Below, piece by piece: positions 7,978-15,590 of a stretch of DNA of 52,904 nucleotides. Every line of letters starts with the position of its first letter. Positions within the stretch are counted from its first letter, which is position 1. A program made the position numbers and the translations under genes. The stretch is taken from positions 1-52,904 of the forward strand of contig NZ_QMEB01000007.1 of NCBI RefSeq assembly GCF_012912135.1. The letters run 5' to 3'. The notes beneath the pieces were generated by a model, which was not told the origin of the DNA, ran no database searches, and saw nothing but the letters and a program-made list of their open reading frames with translations. Source of the stretch: Brasilonema bromeliae SPC951. GTDB lineage: Bacteria; Cyanobacteriota; Cyanobacteriia; Cyanobacteriales; Nostocaceae.

Positions 7978-9639
7978 ATGGCAAGACTGGATTATTTTGC
8001 TCCGGGTGTCTATATCGAAGAAATAGACCGAGGTAGTCGTCCAATCGAAGGTGTTAGTACGGCAATTGCTGGATTTGTAGGCTTTACTGAAGATGTGCGC
8101 GGTGGGGCTGAATTGTTCAAGCCGATGCTTGTTACTAACTGGACACAGTATTTAAACTATTTTTCCCGTCCCAATTCGGATGGTTTTACTGATTTCAATG
8201 CTTATTTGCCTTTTGCAGTTTATGGCTACTTTATGAATGGTGGTGGTCGCTGCTGGATTACCAGTATTGGTACGCAGTTACCCAATGCCCCCAAACCACC
8301 AGACCCACAACCAGCTTCAGTTCGGATTACTGGTCGAGGCAATCGTCCTTCGCTACAGTTTACCATGCGTCCGGAACAAATTGCCGCAGGCACGATGACA
8401 ATCGTGATTAGCGATAGTGGACCTCGCCCGTTACCAGAAGGAACAGAAGGATCTGTCCCACCGAATACAGGTGAATACTTCAAGGTGCAAATTCGTCGAG
8501 GAGATGAAACTCTCGAAGAATATGACAACTTGACAATGAACCGCGAAGGCAATGGCCAATTTGCAACTTATGCAGTTACGGCATTGCGAAATTCGATGTT
8601 CATAACCATCGAAGACATTTCTCAAACTGGACAACCTTTAGGGCGTCGTCCCGGAAATGGTCAATACGAACTTACAGCACCAATACCTGCCACGCCACCC
8701 GATAGATTTTCCAGCGATATCGAGGGTGTACGCGACGATCGCACAGGGGTACGCGGTCTATTTGAAATCGATGAAATCACAATGGTTGCTTGTCCTGACT
8801 TGATGCGTGCGTATCAATCAGAATTGATGAACTTAGACCAAGTTCACGCCATCATGGAATTGATGCTAAGCATGTGCGAAGGCGCCAACACTGGGGATAT
8901 TCCTAACCCGCCCAACCGCATGGTAGTTCTTGATTCTCCTCCTGACTGTCCCAAACCGCAGCAGGTTGTAGAATGGTTGAACCGATTTAATCGCCGTTCC
9001 ATGTTCGGTGCCCTTTATTATCCTTGGATTAAAGTCGCTAACCCACGCGATCGCGGCAACCCAATCAGCGTTCCTCCTTGCGGTCATGTGATGGGTGTTT
9101 GGGGTCGTACCGATGAAACTCGCGGAGTTTACAAGGCACCCGCCAACGAAGTACCCAGAGGTGTTATCGGTTTAGACTACGATACCAATTTCCGCGAGCA
9201 AGAACTTTTAAACCCATTGGGTATAAATTGTATCCGGAGATTTCCCAATCGAGGGATTCGTATTTGGGGCGCCCGTACACTAGTTGAACCTGATAAAACC
9301 GAATGGCGTTATATCAGCGTTCGTAGATTGATTAGCTACATCGAAAAATCTTTAGAACTCGGTACTCAATGGGTAGTATTCGAGCCAAACGACGAAGATT
9401 TGTGGGCACGCGTGCGCCGAACTGTCAGTAATTTCCTAGAAAGAATCTGGCGTGAAGGAGCATTATTTGGAGCCTCACCCGAACAAGCATTTTACGTTAA
9501 ATGCGACGAAGAATTAAACCCACCAGATACCAGAATTCTAGGTCGTTTGTACATCGAAGTCGGTGTATGTCCCGTTAGACCAGCAGAATTCGTCATCCTC
9601 CGTATCAGTCAGTGGAATGGAATTGAAGACGAAGAGTAA
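7978..9639 (+). CDS. CIS contractile sheath protein
   Basis: The 553-residue protein begins with the sheath signature (ARLDYFAPGVYIEEIDRG, then RPIEGVSTAIAGFVGFTED). The C-terminal domain contains GIRIWGARTLV, RRLISYIEKSLELGTQWVVF and the terminal CPVRPAEFVILRISQW strand typical of phage tail and CIS sheath subunits (Cis2, Afp2). Polymerised around the tube, it contracts to drive the tube through a membrane. Only one sheath gene is present, unlike the three of Afp/PVC particles. A GGAGA ribosome site sits eight bases before the ATG. A variable insertion at about residues 110-240 is probably the surface-exposed domain. Confidence 0.95.
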   Translation: MARLDYFAPGVYIEEIDRGSRPIEGVSTAIAGFVGFTEDVRGGAELFKPMLVTNWTQYLNYFSRPNSDGFTDFNAYLPFAVYGYFMNGGGRCWITSIGTQLPNAPKPPDPQPASVRITGRGNRPSLQFTMRPEQIAAGTMTIVISDSGPRPLPEGTEGSVPPNTGEYFKVQIRRGDETLEEYDNLTMNREGNGQFATYAVTALRNSMFITIEDISQTGQPLGRRPGNGQYELTAPIPATPPDRFSSDIEGVRDDRTGVRGLFEIDEITMVACPDLMRAYQSELMNLDQVHAIMELMLSMCEGANTGDIPNPPNRMVVLDSPPDCPKPQQVVEWLNRFNRRSMFGALYYPWIKVANPRDRGNPISVPPCGHVMGVWGRTDETRGVYKAPANEVPRGVIGLDYDTNFREQELLNPLGINCIRRFPNRGIRIWGARTLVEPDKTEWRYISVRRLISYIEKSLELGTQWVVFEPNDEDLWARVRRTVSNFLERIWREGALFGASPEQAFYVKCDEELNPPDTRILGRLYIEVGVCPVRPAEFVILRISQWNGIEDEE

Positions 9640-9740
9640 CAAAATTCTCGTTTTGTCTCTCTTTCTTTGTGTCCTTTGTACCCTTTGTGGTTCGTTTCTT
9701 AATCTACATCTTCACAAATTAAACAGGAGTATAAAACATC

Positions 9741-10196
9741 ATGCCAGGAGAATTTCTTACTGCTTGTAAATTTTACTTTGAAGCAAGTGTAATCACTGAT
9801 AAATTTATCAAAGAAATCAGTGGCTTGGGTGTAGAAAATACCCCTGCACAGGAAGTTCACGGCTCATCAAAAAAAGGAGTAATCTCGCGCCAAGCAACAC
9901 CAACTGTCGTTAAATTTACTAACATAACAATAAAAGTTATAGCGACTGATGATAAAGATCTATATGCTTGGTATAAAAAATGTAACGAAGACATGGGGGA
10001 TCCACGTCAGTGGATGTCTAATCGTTATGATGGTTCGGTAGTAGCTTACGACCAACAAGGTACTGAAAAAGCACGTTGGAACATAAAAAGATGTTATCCC
10101 TGTAAATATACAGGACCCACCTTAACAGCATCGGGTGGCGATATGGCAAATGAAACTATTGAATTAGTACACGAAGGAATTGAACGTATTCTGTAA
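9741..10196 (+). CDS. CIS inner tube protein (gp19-like)
   Basis: The 151-residue protein has the tube fold with FLTACKFYFEASVITDKFIK at its start, ISGLGVE, then VVKFTNITIKVIATDDKDLY and a final ETIELVHEGIERI strand. It lies directly after the sheath (about 100 nt), the canonical position of the main tube subunit in phage tails and CIS. AGGAG is 11 bases ahead of the ATG. The length is typical for Cis1. It is strongly basic near the C-terminal third (ARWNIKRCYPCKYTGP). Confidence 0.9.
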   Translation: MPGEFLTACKFYFEASVITDKFIKEISGLGVENTPAQEVHGSSKKGVISRQATPTVVKFTNITIKVIATDDKDLYAWYKKCNEDMGDPRQWMSNRYDGSVVAYDQQGTEKARWNIKRCYPCKYTGPTLTASGGDMANETIELVHEGIERIL

Positions 10197-10222
10197 GAAG
10201 GGGAAAGGGGGAAGAGAAAACA

Positions 10223-10711
10223 GTGGTACAAGCTGGGCAAAATCCTGAGATTCTTACGGCACATCGTTTCTATTTAGGGCTAGCGCTAGACGGGCAAAAA
10301 GATTCTGATGCTTACTTTTTAGAGTGTCAAGGTTTTACAAGAACACAGGATGTCATTGAAATTTGTGAGGTAACATCCCAAAGTTGGGGAACTGGACAAT
10401 CTAAAGGTTTACCAGTCAGAACCAAAATTCCCGGCAATGTTAAGAGTGGCAATATTACTCTCCGTAGAGGGATGACCAACTCAATAGATTTCTGGAACTG
10501 GTTTGATAAAGTTCAAACAGGTGGGTGGGCAAAGCAGCGAAAAATGGTTTCTTTGTCGATTTACAATCAAGCAAGTGTTGAAGTTGCCAGGTTTGAAATG
10601 GAAGGTGCTTGGCCCACTCGTTACAAAATTGCCGATGTCAACGCCCGCAGCACAGAAATAGAAATTGAGGAAGTCGAAGTGGCTTTTGAGGAATTCAAAC
10701 GAGTGAAATAA
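10223..10711 (+). CDS. Second CIS tube-fold protein
   Basis: The 162-residue gp19-like protein starts at GTG 10223 behind a strong purine-rich site (GGGGGAAGAG). Landmarks are LTAHRFYLGLALDGQKDSDA, VKSGNITLRRGMTNS, FWNWFDKV and EVEVAFEEFKRV. It resembles the minus-strand tube-fold protein (FWNW block) more than the 151-residue one, so these two may form the tube's basal ring or adaptor while the 151-residue protein makes the shaft (inference). It is followed within 20 nt by the chaperone-like genes. Confidence 0.88.
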   Translation: MVQAGQNPEILTAHRFYLGLALDGQKDSDAYFLECQGFTRTQDVIEICEVTSQSWGTGQSKGLPVRTKIPGNVKSGNITLRRGMTNSIDFWNWFDKVQTGGWAKQRKMVSLSIYNQASVEVARFEMEGAWPTRYKIADVNARSTEIEIEEVEVAFEEFKRVK

Positions 10712-10731
10712 TTGGAGGTTGAATACAGACT

Positions 10732-11106
10732 ATGTTTGCAACAGAGTTTGAGATTACATTGCCAAAAGGGTATATAGACTCCGACGGCAACCTCCATCGT
10801 AAAGGTATCATGCGTTTAGCAACAGCGATAGACGAAATTTCTCCTTTACGTGACCCGCGTGTTAAAGCTAATCCAGCTTATGCCACGATTATTATTTTGG
10901 CGCGTGTAATTACTAGTTTAGGTGCCTTATCTGAAGTTACTCCTGCAATAGTAGAAAACTTCTTTAGCCAGGATTTAAATTACCTCCAAGATTTTTACCG
11001 TAAAATCAACGGCTTGGAACCTGCAACTCCCCCAATTTCAGATTCTCAACCCCCGGTTTCAGATTCCCAACTTCTTGAAGAAGTCGGGAATTCAAAAATC
11101 CCATAA
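10732..11106 (+). CDS. Tail assembly chaperone-like protein, paralog A
   Basis: The 124-residue protein begins FATEFEITLPKGYIDSDGN and contains HRKGIMRLATAIDE and NPAYATIIILARVITSLGAL, the pattern of phage-tail-assembly (Mu gp41-like) proteins found beside tube genes. It is a clear paralog of the next gene over the first 95 residues. It differs at the C-terminus: instead of a zinc ribbon it ends in a Pro/Ser-rich tail whose last part is encoded by a diverged palindromic repeat (11061-11093). GGAGG precedes the start. It probably chaperones tube or tape-measure subunits. Confidence 0.8.
   Translation: MFATEFEITLPKGYIDSDGNLHRKGIMRLATAIDEISPLRDPRVKANPAYATIIILARVITSLGALSEVTPAIVENFFSQDLNYLQDFYRKINGLEPATPPISDSQPPVSDSQLLEEVGNSKIP
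11061..11093. repeat. Diverged copy of the 1944 palindrome, inside a gene
   Basis: agattcccaacttctt, one base, then aagaagtcgggaattc. It differs from the copy at 1944-1976 by one base in the left arm and at the outer right end. Here it is translated as the last residues of paralog A (SQLLEEVGNS), so the palindrome appears to have been domesticated as, or to have replaced, the original C-terminus. Confidence 0.8.
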
Positions 11107-11122
11107 AATTAAGAATTTAGAT

Positions 11123-11142
11123 GCGATATATCGCGTCTCTAC
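11123..11142. repeat. Half of a gtagagacgcgatatatcgc-type repeat
   Basis: gcgatatatcgc is a perfect palindrome at 11123-11134, followed by gtctctac. It matches the element around 7893-7933. It separates the two chaperone paralogs and lies just ahead of the second start codon. Confidence 0.65.
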
Positions 11143-11149
11143 ATTATTT

Positions 11150-11527
11150 ATGCGTCGTAAGGAACTTTGTACTGAATTCAATTTTACGCTTCCTAGAGGA
11201 TTAATCGATTCCCAAGACCGGGTACATCGTCATGGTGTTATGCGTTTAGCTACTGCCAAAGATGAACTTTGGGTGCAGCAAGAACGTAAAGTTCAGGAAA
11301 ATCCAGCTTACGGCGCTTTAGTGATGCTTTCGCGGGTCATCTCGCGCTTAGGCAGTTTGAACTCTGTAACTCCCGAACAACTCGAAGAGTTAGTATTGCG
11401 TGATATTTATTACCTCAGAGAATTTTACAACCGAATTAATCAGCAATCGAATGCATATATCCCAGCCCATTGCCCACACTGTGATACGCAATTTAACGTG
11501 AGGTTAGAGTTAGCGGGGGAGTCATAA
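11150..11527 (+). CDS. Tail assembly chaperone-like protein, paralog B, with zinc ribbon
   Basis: The 125-residue protein (start MRRKELCTEFNFTLPRG) aligns with paralog A through LIDSQDRVHRHGVMRLATAK and NPAYGALVMLSRVISRLGSL, and adds a C-terminal CPHCDTQF half zinc ribbon. ATG 11150 is chosen because homology starts there; the frame extends upstream to 11075 but that stretch is repeat sequence. There is no good ribosome site. The last codons run through a G5 tract and stop at TAA 11525, while the DUF6760-type frame overlaps in -1 with no start codon of its own. This matches the G/GT and E/E+E' arrangement of phage tail chaperones. Confidence 0.82.
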   Translation: MRRKELCTEFNFTLPRGLIDSQDRVHRHGVMRLATAKDELWVQQERKVQENPAYGALVMLSRVISRLGSLNSVTPEQLEELVLRDIYYLREFYNRINQQSNAYIPAHCPHCDTQFNVRLELAGES

Positions 11528-11673
11528 GCTACCCCTCAGATACTTTATATGAGGAGGTAGCTTTTATTGCTTACCATTTTCACTGGTCGCAAGACGATAT
11601 TTTAAACCTAGAACATATTACTCGTCAGCGATGGGTAACGGAAATAAATAAGATTAACCAGAAAATTAACTAG
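11497..11673 (+). CDS. DUF6760-type CIS peptide, apparently expressed by -1 frameshift from paralog B
   Basis: An open frame in -1 relative to paralog B encodes SYPSDTLYEEVAFIAYHFHW followed by QDDILNLEHITRQRWVTEIN. This is the hallmark of the short DUF6760/GpE'-like proteins that follow tail-assembly proteins in CIS and phages. Between the upstream stop at 11494-11496 and the TAG at 11671-11673 there is no ATG, GTG or TTG. Translation therefore needs frameshifting or a rare start (ATA, ATT, GTC). Homology to the family begins near 11515 (GG, then VISYP), exactly where a G5 run would let a ribosome slip from the 0 frame. If so, the product is a roughly 170-residue fusion of paralog B with this domain. 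Confidence 0.7.
   Translation, partial: REVRVSGGVISYPSDTLYEEVAFIAYHFHWSQDDILNLEHITRQRWVTEINKINQKIN
11500..11563 (+). promoter_or_regulatory. Candidate programmed -1 frameshift signal
   Basis: Four elements line up. GAGG at 11500-11503 is a Shine-Dalgarno-like stimulator about 11 nt before the slip site. GGGGG at 11515-11519 lets tRNA-Gly re-pair one base back (0-frame codons GCG GGG GAG). The 0-frame TAA is at 11525-11527. A stem-loop has left arm 11526-11538 (aagctacccctca) pairing with 11550-11563 (tgaggaggtagctt, one bulged A), starting about six bases after the slip. The stem is followed by TTATT, so a terminator/attenuator is an alternative reading. Confidence 0.5.
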
Positions 11674-11682
11674 AACATCAAT

Positions 11683-13230
11683 ATGAAAGTCAAAATTTCC
11701 ATATCTCCAACACAAAGCGAATTCGAGGAAGTTGATCTGACTCTAACAACCAGACGAGGCGCTGAATGTTTAATTGGTCGATCTCCTGATTCTGATTTGG
11801 TTCTCGATAGTACTGATGTTAGTCGATCGCATGGTAAATTTTTTTCTCAAGGAGGAAATTATTATTTCTGCGACCTCGGTAGTCGGAATGGATCGATAGT
11901 CAACGGCAAATTGGCTGAGAAAAACCACTCATACATACTCAAAGATGGCGATATTATTCGCATCGGTGATTTTGTGTTGGTGATAGAAGATGAAATGCCA
12001 GATAGCCAGCAAGCGGAAACAGTAGTTAGAATTATTAATCCTTCGGAATTTTCTAACTGGCGCCAAAATCAAAATCAAAGTGCTACACCACAGGAATTAC
12101 AACCTGTTAATAACGAATCAGTTAGTTCTGTTCCTGCTGCCGAAATTAGTCAAAAACATGAAGAAGCAGAAATTGTTAATACATCTGAAGAAGTAGAACA
12201 ATCTAAAGAAATTTTTATTCAGCCTGACGATATTGTCACACCTGATAACGCTATCCCCTCTGCGCATGGAACAAGCGCGTCAGATGTTGCCTTACAAGCC
12301 ACAGCAGAATCTGACGCCAGCGAATCCGATCGCATTGTTCAAGCCCACGATCTCGCCAGTCCAGCACCGGAAACCGAGAATGTTTCAATCATAGAACACG
12401 ATATTAAGGTGTCTGAGTATAGCATTGTTCAAGCCCACGATCTCGCCAGTCCAGAACCGGAAACCGAGAATGTTTCAATCATAGAACACGATATTGAGGT
12501 GTCTGAGTATAGCATTGTTCAAGCCCATGATATCGCCAGTCCAGAACCGGAAACCGAGAATATTCCTAATGTAGAACATGAGGAAGAAATTGCTCCACAT
12601 ACACAAGAGCAAGAAAGAGAAATTATCAAAGCAATAAACAGCGAGCGCGAAAATTTTGATTTAGATACACCATCTCAACAAACAGAGAAAGAATTGGTGC
12701 TTGAGGACACTTCTATTTTAACACCACATGAAAGCGAATTAGTAGCGACAAGTCAACAGACTGAAGAAATTCCATCAGAAAATCAAGAATCAGAAGAACT
12801 AGAAGAACAAGAAAAATCATCTATACAGCTTGCTAAAATTCTCGAAGAAAAACAGATCCTGCTTGTCGCTCACCAGAGCAAAAAATCTGAACTTACAGAA
12901 TTAGTATCTGAATACAAAGAATTTTTATCGTACTGCTTAACGAGAACATGGCAAACTTTCAGCGATGATTTGTACAAACAAACAGGTCTAAGCGTCACCC
13001 AAGAAATTCCTCCAGCGAATTCGGGAGGGTATCAAGCAATTAACTCACTAGTTAACTCTGGAGAAATTCTCGCAGTAATTTATCTCAGAGACTTAATGAT
13101 GGCGCCTCAACAAGGTCAAGCAAGTGAAGAAGCACTATTGAGGATATGTAATATCAACAATGTTTTACTTGCCACGAATTTACCAACAGCAAAAGCAATT
13201 CTTTATTATCTCAAAAATTTGAAAGATTAG
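11683..13230 (+). CDS. FHA-domain protein with degenerate methylglyoxal-synthase-like C-terminus
   Basis: The 515-residue protein has an N-terminal FHA domain (about 1-105: LIGRSPDSDLVL, VSRSHGKF, SRNGSIVNG). A long acidic Glu/Gln-rich linker includes three 30-residue repeats. Residues 390-510 resemble methylglyoxal synthase: ILLVAHQSKK (enzyme LVAHDxxK), SGGYQAINSLVNSGEI (GGDQQxGxLIxEGxI), VIYLRDLMMAP, ALLRICNINNVLLATN and TAKAIL. The catalytic residues are replaced: Asp in GGD is Tyr, the TGTTG phosphate loop reads TWQTF, and the His in PHDPD is lost. The domain is thus probably a binding module rather than an enzyme. It follows the DUF6760 frame by 9 nt and is likely the cytoplasmic phosphothreonine reader for the CIS. 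Confidence 0.82.
   Translation: MKVKISISPTQSEFEEVDLTLTTRRGAECLIGRSPDSDLVLDSTDVSRSHGKFFSQGGNYYFCDLGSRNGSIVNGKLAEKNHSYILKDGDIIRIGDFVLVIEDEMPDSQQAETVVRIINPSEFSNWRQNQNQSATPQELQPVNNESVSSVPAAEISQKHEEAEIVNTSEEVEQSKEIFIQPDDIVTPDNAIPSAHGTSASDVALQATAESDASESDRIVQAHDLASPAPETENVSIIEHDIKVSEYSIVQAHDLASPEPETENVSIIEHDIEVSEYSIVQAHDIASPEPETENIPNVEHEEEIAPHTQEQEREIIKAINSERENFDLDTPSQQTEKELVLEDTSILTPHESELVATSQQTEEIPSENQESEELEEQEKSSIQLAKILEEKQILLVAHQSKKSELTELVSEYKEFLSYCLTRTWQTFSDDLYKQTGLSVTQEIPPANSGGYQAINSLVNSGEILAVIYLRDLMMAPQQGQASEEALLRICNINNVLLATNLPTAKAILYYLKNLKD
12333..12565 (+). repeat. Three 90-nt in-frame repeats in the FHA protein linker
   Basis: cattgttcaagcccacgat recurs at 12333, 12423 and 12513, an exact 90-nt period (the third copy has a T in place of a C). 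Copies 1 and 2 are almost identical through the unit; copy 3 diverges after ETEN. The encoded unit starts IVQAHDLASPEPETEN. Near-identity at DNA level suggests recent duplication. Confidence 0.9.
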
Positions 13231-13233
13231 CAG

Positions 13234-13289
13234 TTCGTAGTAAACACTTCAGCGCTTATATTTTGAAGAACTGAAGTCCTTACTACGAG
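13234..13289. repeat. Imperfect inverted repeat between FHA and WD40 genes
   Basis: ttcgtagtaaacacttcag (13234-13252) faces ctgaagtccttactacgag (13271-13289). The arms match except at four positions. The sequence belongs to a cgtagtaaggacttcag-type element common in Nostocales. The hairpin occupies most of the 85-nt gap and may stabilise or process the operon transcript. Confidence 0.7.
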
Positions 13290-13315
13290 CTACGAACGCT
13301 ACGAATTGTAATAAT

Positions 13316-15574
13316 ATGAATAGTAATAGTGATAATCTTATCAGCGCTAGTCTTTCAACGCAAAGCTTAACTTATCGACCAAATCAAGGCGAGGTTTCTT
13401 TTGAAGTCACTGTTAATAATGACAGCGATCGCTTTGCCAATTTTCAATTAGAAATTATCGCTGCTGGTGAAATTCGCAATCCTAATTACCGTTGGTATCG
13501 TCTTGAACCAGAAGTTGCTGCAGCTCAACCTCACGGTAGTAGCACTAAATTCCAAGTATTTATTTTTAATACGCCAATTCCTGGATTCGTTGGTACAGTT
13601 AACCTGTCTGTAAAAATATTTTCTCCTCAGCTAGCACGAGAACGCAGACTCATACTGCGTTTGGAAATTGAGCGAGATAAGAAACCAATTCTAATTAGTG
13701 TTGAACTACCAATACGCACGTTTCAAGTATATCCAGGCAACGCTATAGATATACCTGTACGAGTTATAAATCAGGGACAAGTAGCTAGTAATGTACTGTT
13801 GCATTTAACAGGTATCGATGCTTCTTGGGTGACTAACAGTGCTGAACGGAGGTTTACCTTAAATGCTAATAGTCAAACGGAAGTGAGTTTTAGATGTGAG
13901 CCACCTTCTGTAGTTCAAGCACCTAGTTTAAATTACTTGTTTATTGCTGAAGCTACAAGCAATAATAGTTACCCAGCTAATGCAGAAGGTAATTTGGAAG
14001 TATTGCCTGTAGGTTATATTAATTTTAGCACGCCACAAAATAAACAAAGAATTCCTTCTCGGCGTTTGTGGTTGCCGGACTGGAAGTCTAATAGTGCTTC
14101 CTATGAATTGCTATTTAAAAATGTCAGCAATCTACATCAAGAAATTAATGTGCAAATTCAGGGTAGAGATTGGCGAAAATGTACATTTAAGAAGTTACCT
14201 GAAATTGCGAATTTAAATTTAGGAGAGACAGTAAAAGTAATTTTAGATGTTAAAACAAAACGTCCTTGGATCGGAATCGGAAAAACTTTATTTTTAGAAG
14301 CAAAAGCAGAACTATCTGACCAAAGGTTAGGCAGTACAGACCCTGCTACTCAAAGTTTAGAATTAGAGGTTTTACCAATTATACCTTTGTGGTTACAATT
14401 AGCGATTCTGGCACTGCTCGCAGCACTACTTGTTTGGTGGAAGCAGTTTAACCAAGAAGCAATTGCACATACAGGTTTTGTAAATTCAGTTCGCATTATC
14501 GGTGGCGGTACTGGCTCATCTATTGTTAGTGCTTCTAATGATTGTACATTGAGATATTGGAGTATTAGAGAATATTCTATAGAACCAAATAAAGATGCAA
14601 CACTAGAATCAAAACCTTATGAACAAAATTTCAGATGTGCTAAACCTCAAAAACCAAAAGGAGTATTAGCATTTGCCAACAATCCAATTACAGTTGTAAG
14701 GTTTGTACCAGTTGAAAATAACCGTGTTGCTATCGGTCTAGAGAATGGAAGAATTGAGTTGAGAGAAGTACCTACAGGTAAAAGAATTCCAATTCCAGAC
14801 CCTGAAGAACAAGGCGACAAAGTATTTGATTTAGCATTTACCAAAGACTCGCTTAATTTATTCAGTGGTTCAGGTAAAGGTAAAGTAAGAGTATGGTCGA
14901 GAGAATCGACTACTACAAATTTCCAGGAAAAACCAGTAGTCATTGAGCTAGAAAAACAGCAAGAACAAAAACTAACACGTTTTGGAATCCGTGCATTAGC
15001 TTTGAGTCCCGACGATGAAATGCTTGTGGTTTCGGGCGAGTATAACCGTTTTTTAATATTACATAGGAATAAAAATCAACCTAACAACCCATTCAAAAAA
15101 ATATTAGTCGAAAGACTGGAAAAAATAGATGGAAGAGGAAAACAAAAAGACTCTGTTTTATCGTTAGCTTTTATTCCTGACTCGCAAGAAAAAATTTTGG
15201 CAACATCCGACTCGTTTGGATTTATTGCAATTTGGGACTTAAAACAATGTAAACCTACAACCAATAATAATCAACAGCAAATCAATGACGCTAATTGTAA
15301 ACTGTTAGACCGTTGGCAAGACGAGTCAAAAAATCCTATACGAACTTTAGCATTTAGTGAAGATGGTAAATTTCTAGTTAGTGGTGGAGATGACGGACGA
15401 ATAGTTGTATGGTATTTAACTTCGGGTTATCAACTCGACAAAACAAATTTGCCAGAAGGTAAAACTATTTTCCCAGGTTCTACAAAAATTAGAAGCATTG
15501 ACGTAAAAAGCAGTCAAGGAATCGTGGTTAGTGGCAGTGAAGATTTTAAAGTCAGACTCCACCATATTAACTAA
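13316..15574 (+). CDS. Membrane protein: Ig-like domains, one TM helix, seven WD40 blades
   Basis: The 752-residue protein has no signal peptide. Residues 1-350 are Ig-like beta-sandwich repeats (VSFEVTVNNDSD, IDIPVRVINQGQ). One hydrophobic helix at about 356-375 (PLWLQLAILALLAALLVWW) follows. Residues 380-752 form seven WD40 repeats, visible as VNSVRIIG, ITVVRFVP, VFDLAFTK, IRALALSP, VLSLAFIP, IRTLAFSE and IRSIDVKS, each ending in a W-type or RLHHI strand; this is a complete propeller. It lies in the CIS operon between the FHA gene and another Ig/TM protein. One soluble half on each side of a membrane would suit an anchor or scaffold for a membrane-bound injection system (inference). Confidence 0.75.
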   Translation: MNSNSDNLISASLSTQSLTYRPNQGEVSFEVTVNNDSDRFANFQLEIIAAGEIRNPNYRWYRLEPEVAAAQPHGSSTKFQVFIFNTPIPGFVGTVNLSVKIFSPQLARERRLILRLEIERDKKPILISVELPIRTFQVYPGNAIDIPVRVINQGQVASNVLLHLTGIDASWVTNSAERRFTLNANSQTEVSFRCEPPSVVQAPSLNYLFIAEATSNNSYPANAEGNLEVLPVGYINFSTPQNKQRIPSRRLWLPDWKSNSASYELLFKNVSNLHQEINVQIQGRDWRKCTFKKLPEIANLNLGETVKVILDVKTKRPWIGIGKTLFLEAKAELSDQRLGSTDPATQSLELEVLPIIPLWLQLAILALLAALLVWWKQFNQEAIAHTGFVNSVRIIGGGTGSSIVSASNDCTLRYWSIREYSIEPNKDATLESKPYEQNFRCAKPQKPKGVLAFANNPITVVRFVPVENNRVAIGLENGRIELREVPTGKRIPIPDPEEQGDKVFDLAFTKDSLNLFSGSGKGKVRVWSRESTTTNFQEKPVVIELEKQQEQKLTRFGIRALALSPDDEMLVVSGEYNRFLILHRNKNQPNNPFKKILVERLEKIDGRGKQKDSVLSLAFIPDSQEKILATSDSFGFIAIWDLKQCKPTTNNNQQQINDANCKLLDRWQDESKNPIRTLAFSEDGKFLVSGGDDGRIVVWYLTSGYQLDKTNLPEGKTIFPGSTKIRSIDVKSSQGIVVSGSEDFKVRLHHIN

Positions 15575-15590
15575 AATAATCTAAACAATT

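Noticed and set aside
9563-9769. Frame overlapping the end of the sheath gene
   Set aside because: It is out of frame with the sheath gene and runs through intergenic AT-rich DNA; the sheath stop and tube start explain the region.
11075-11149. N-terminal extension of chaperone paralog B
   Set aside because: The added residues are encoded by palindromic repeats and are absent from paralog A. Homology begins at ATG 11150.
11526-11567. Stem-loop plus T-rich stretch read as an intrinsic terminator
   Set aside because: It lies inside a strongly conserved coding stretch and upstream of further operon genes, so a frameshift stimulator is preferred. Attenuation is not excluded.
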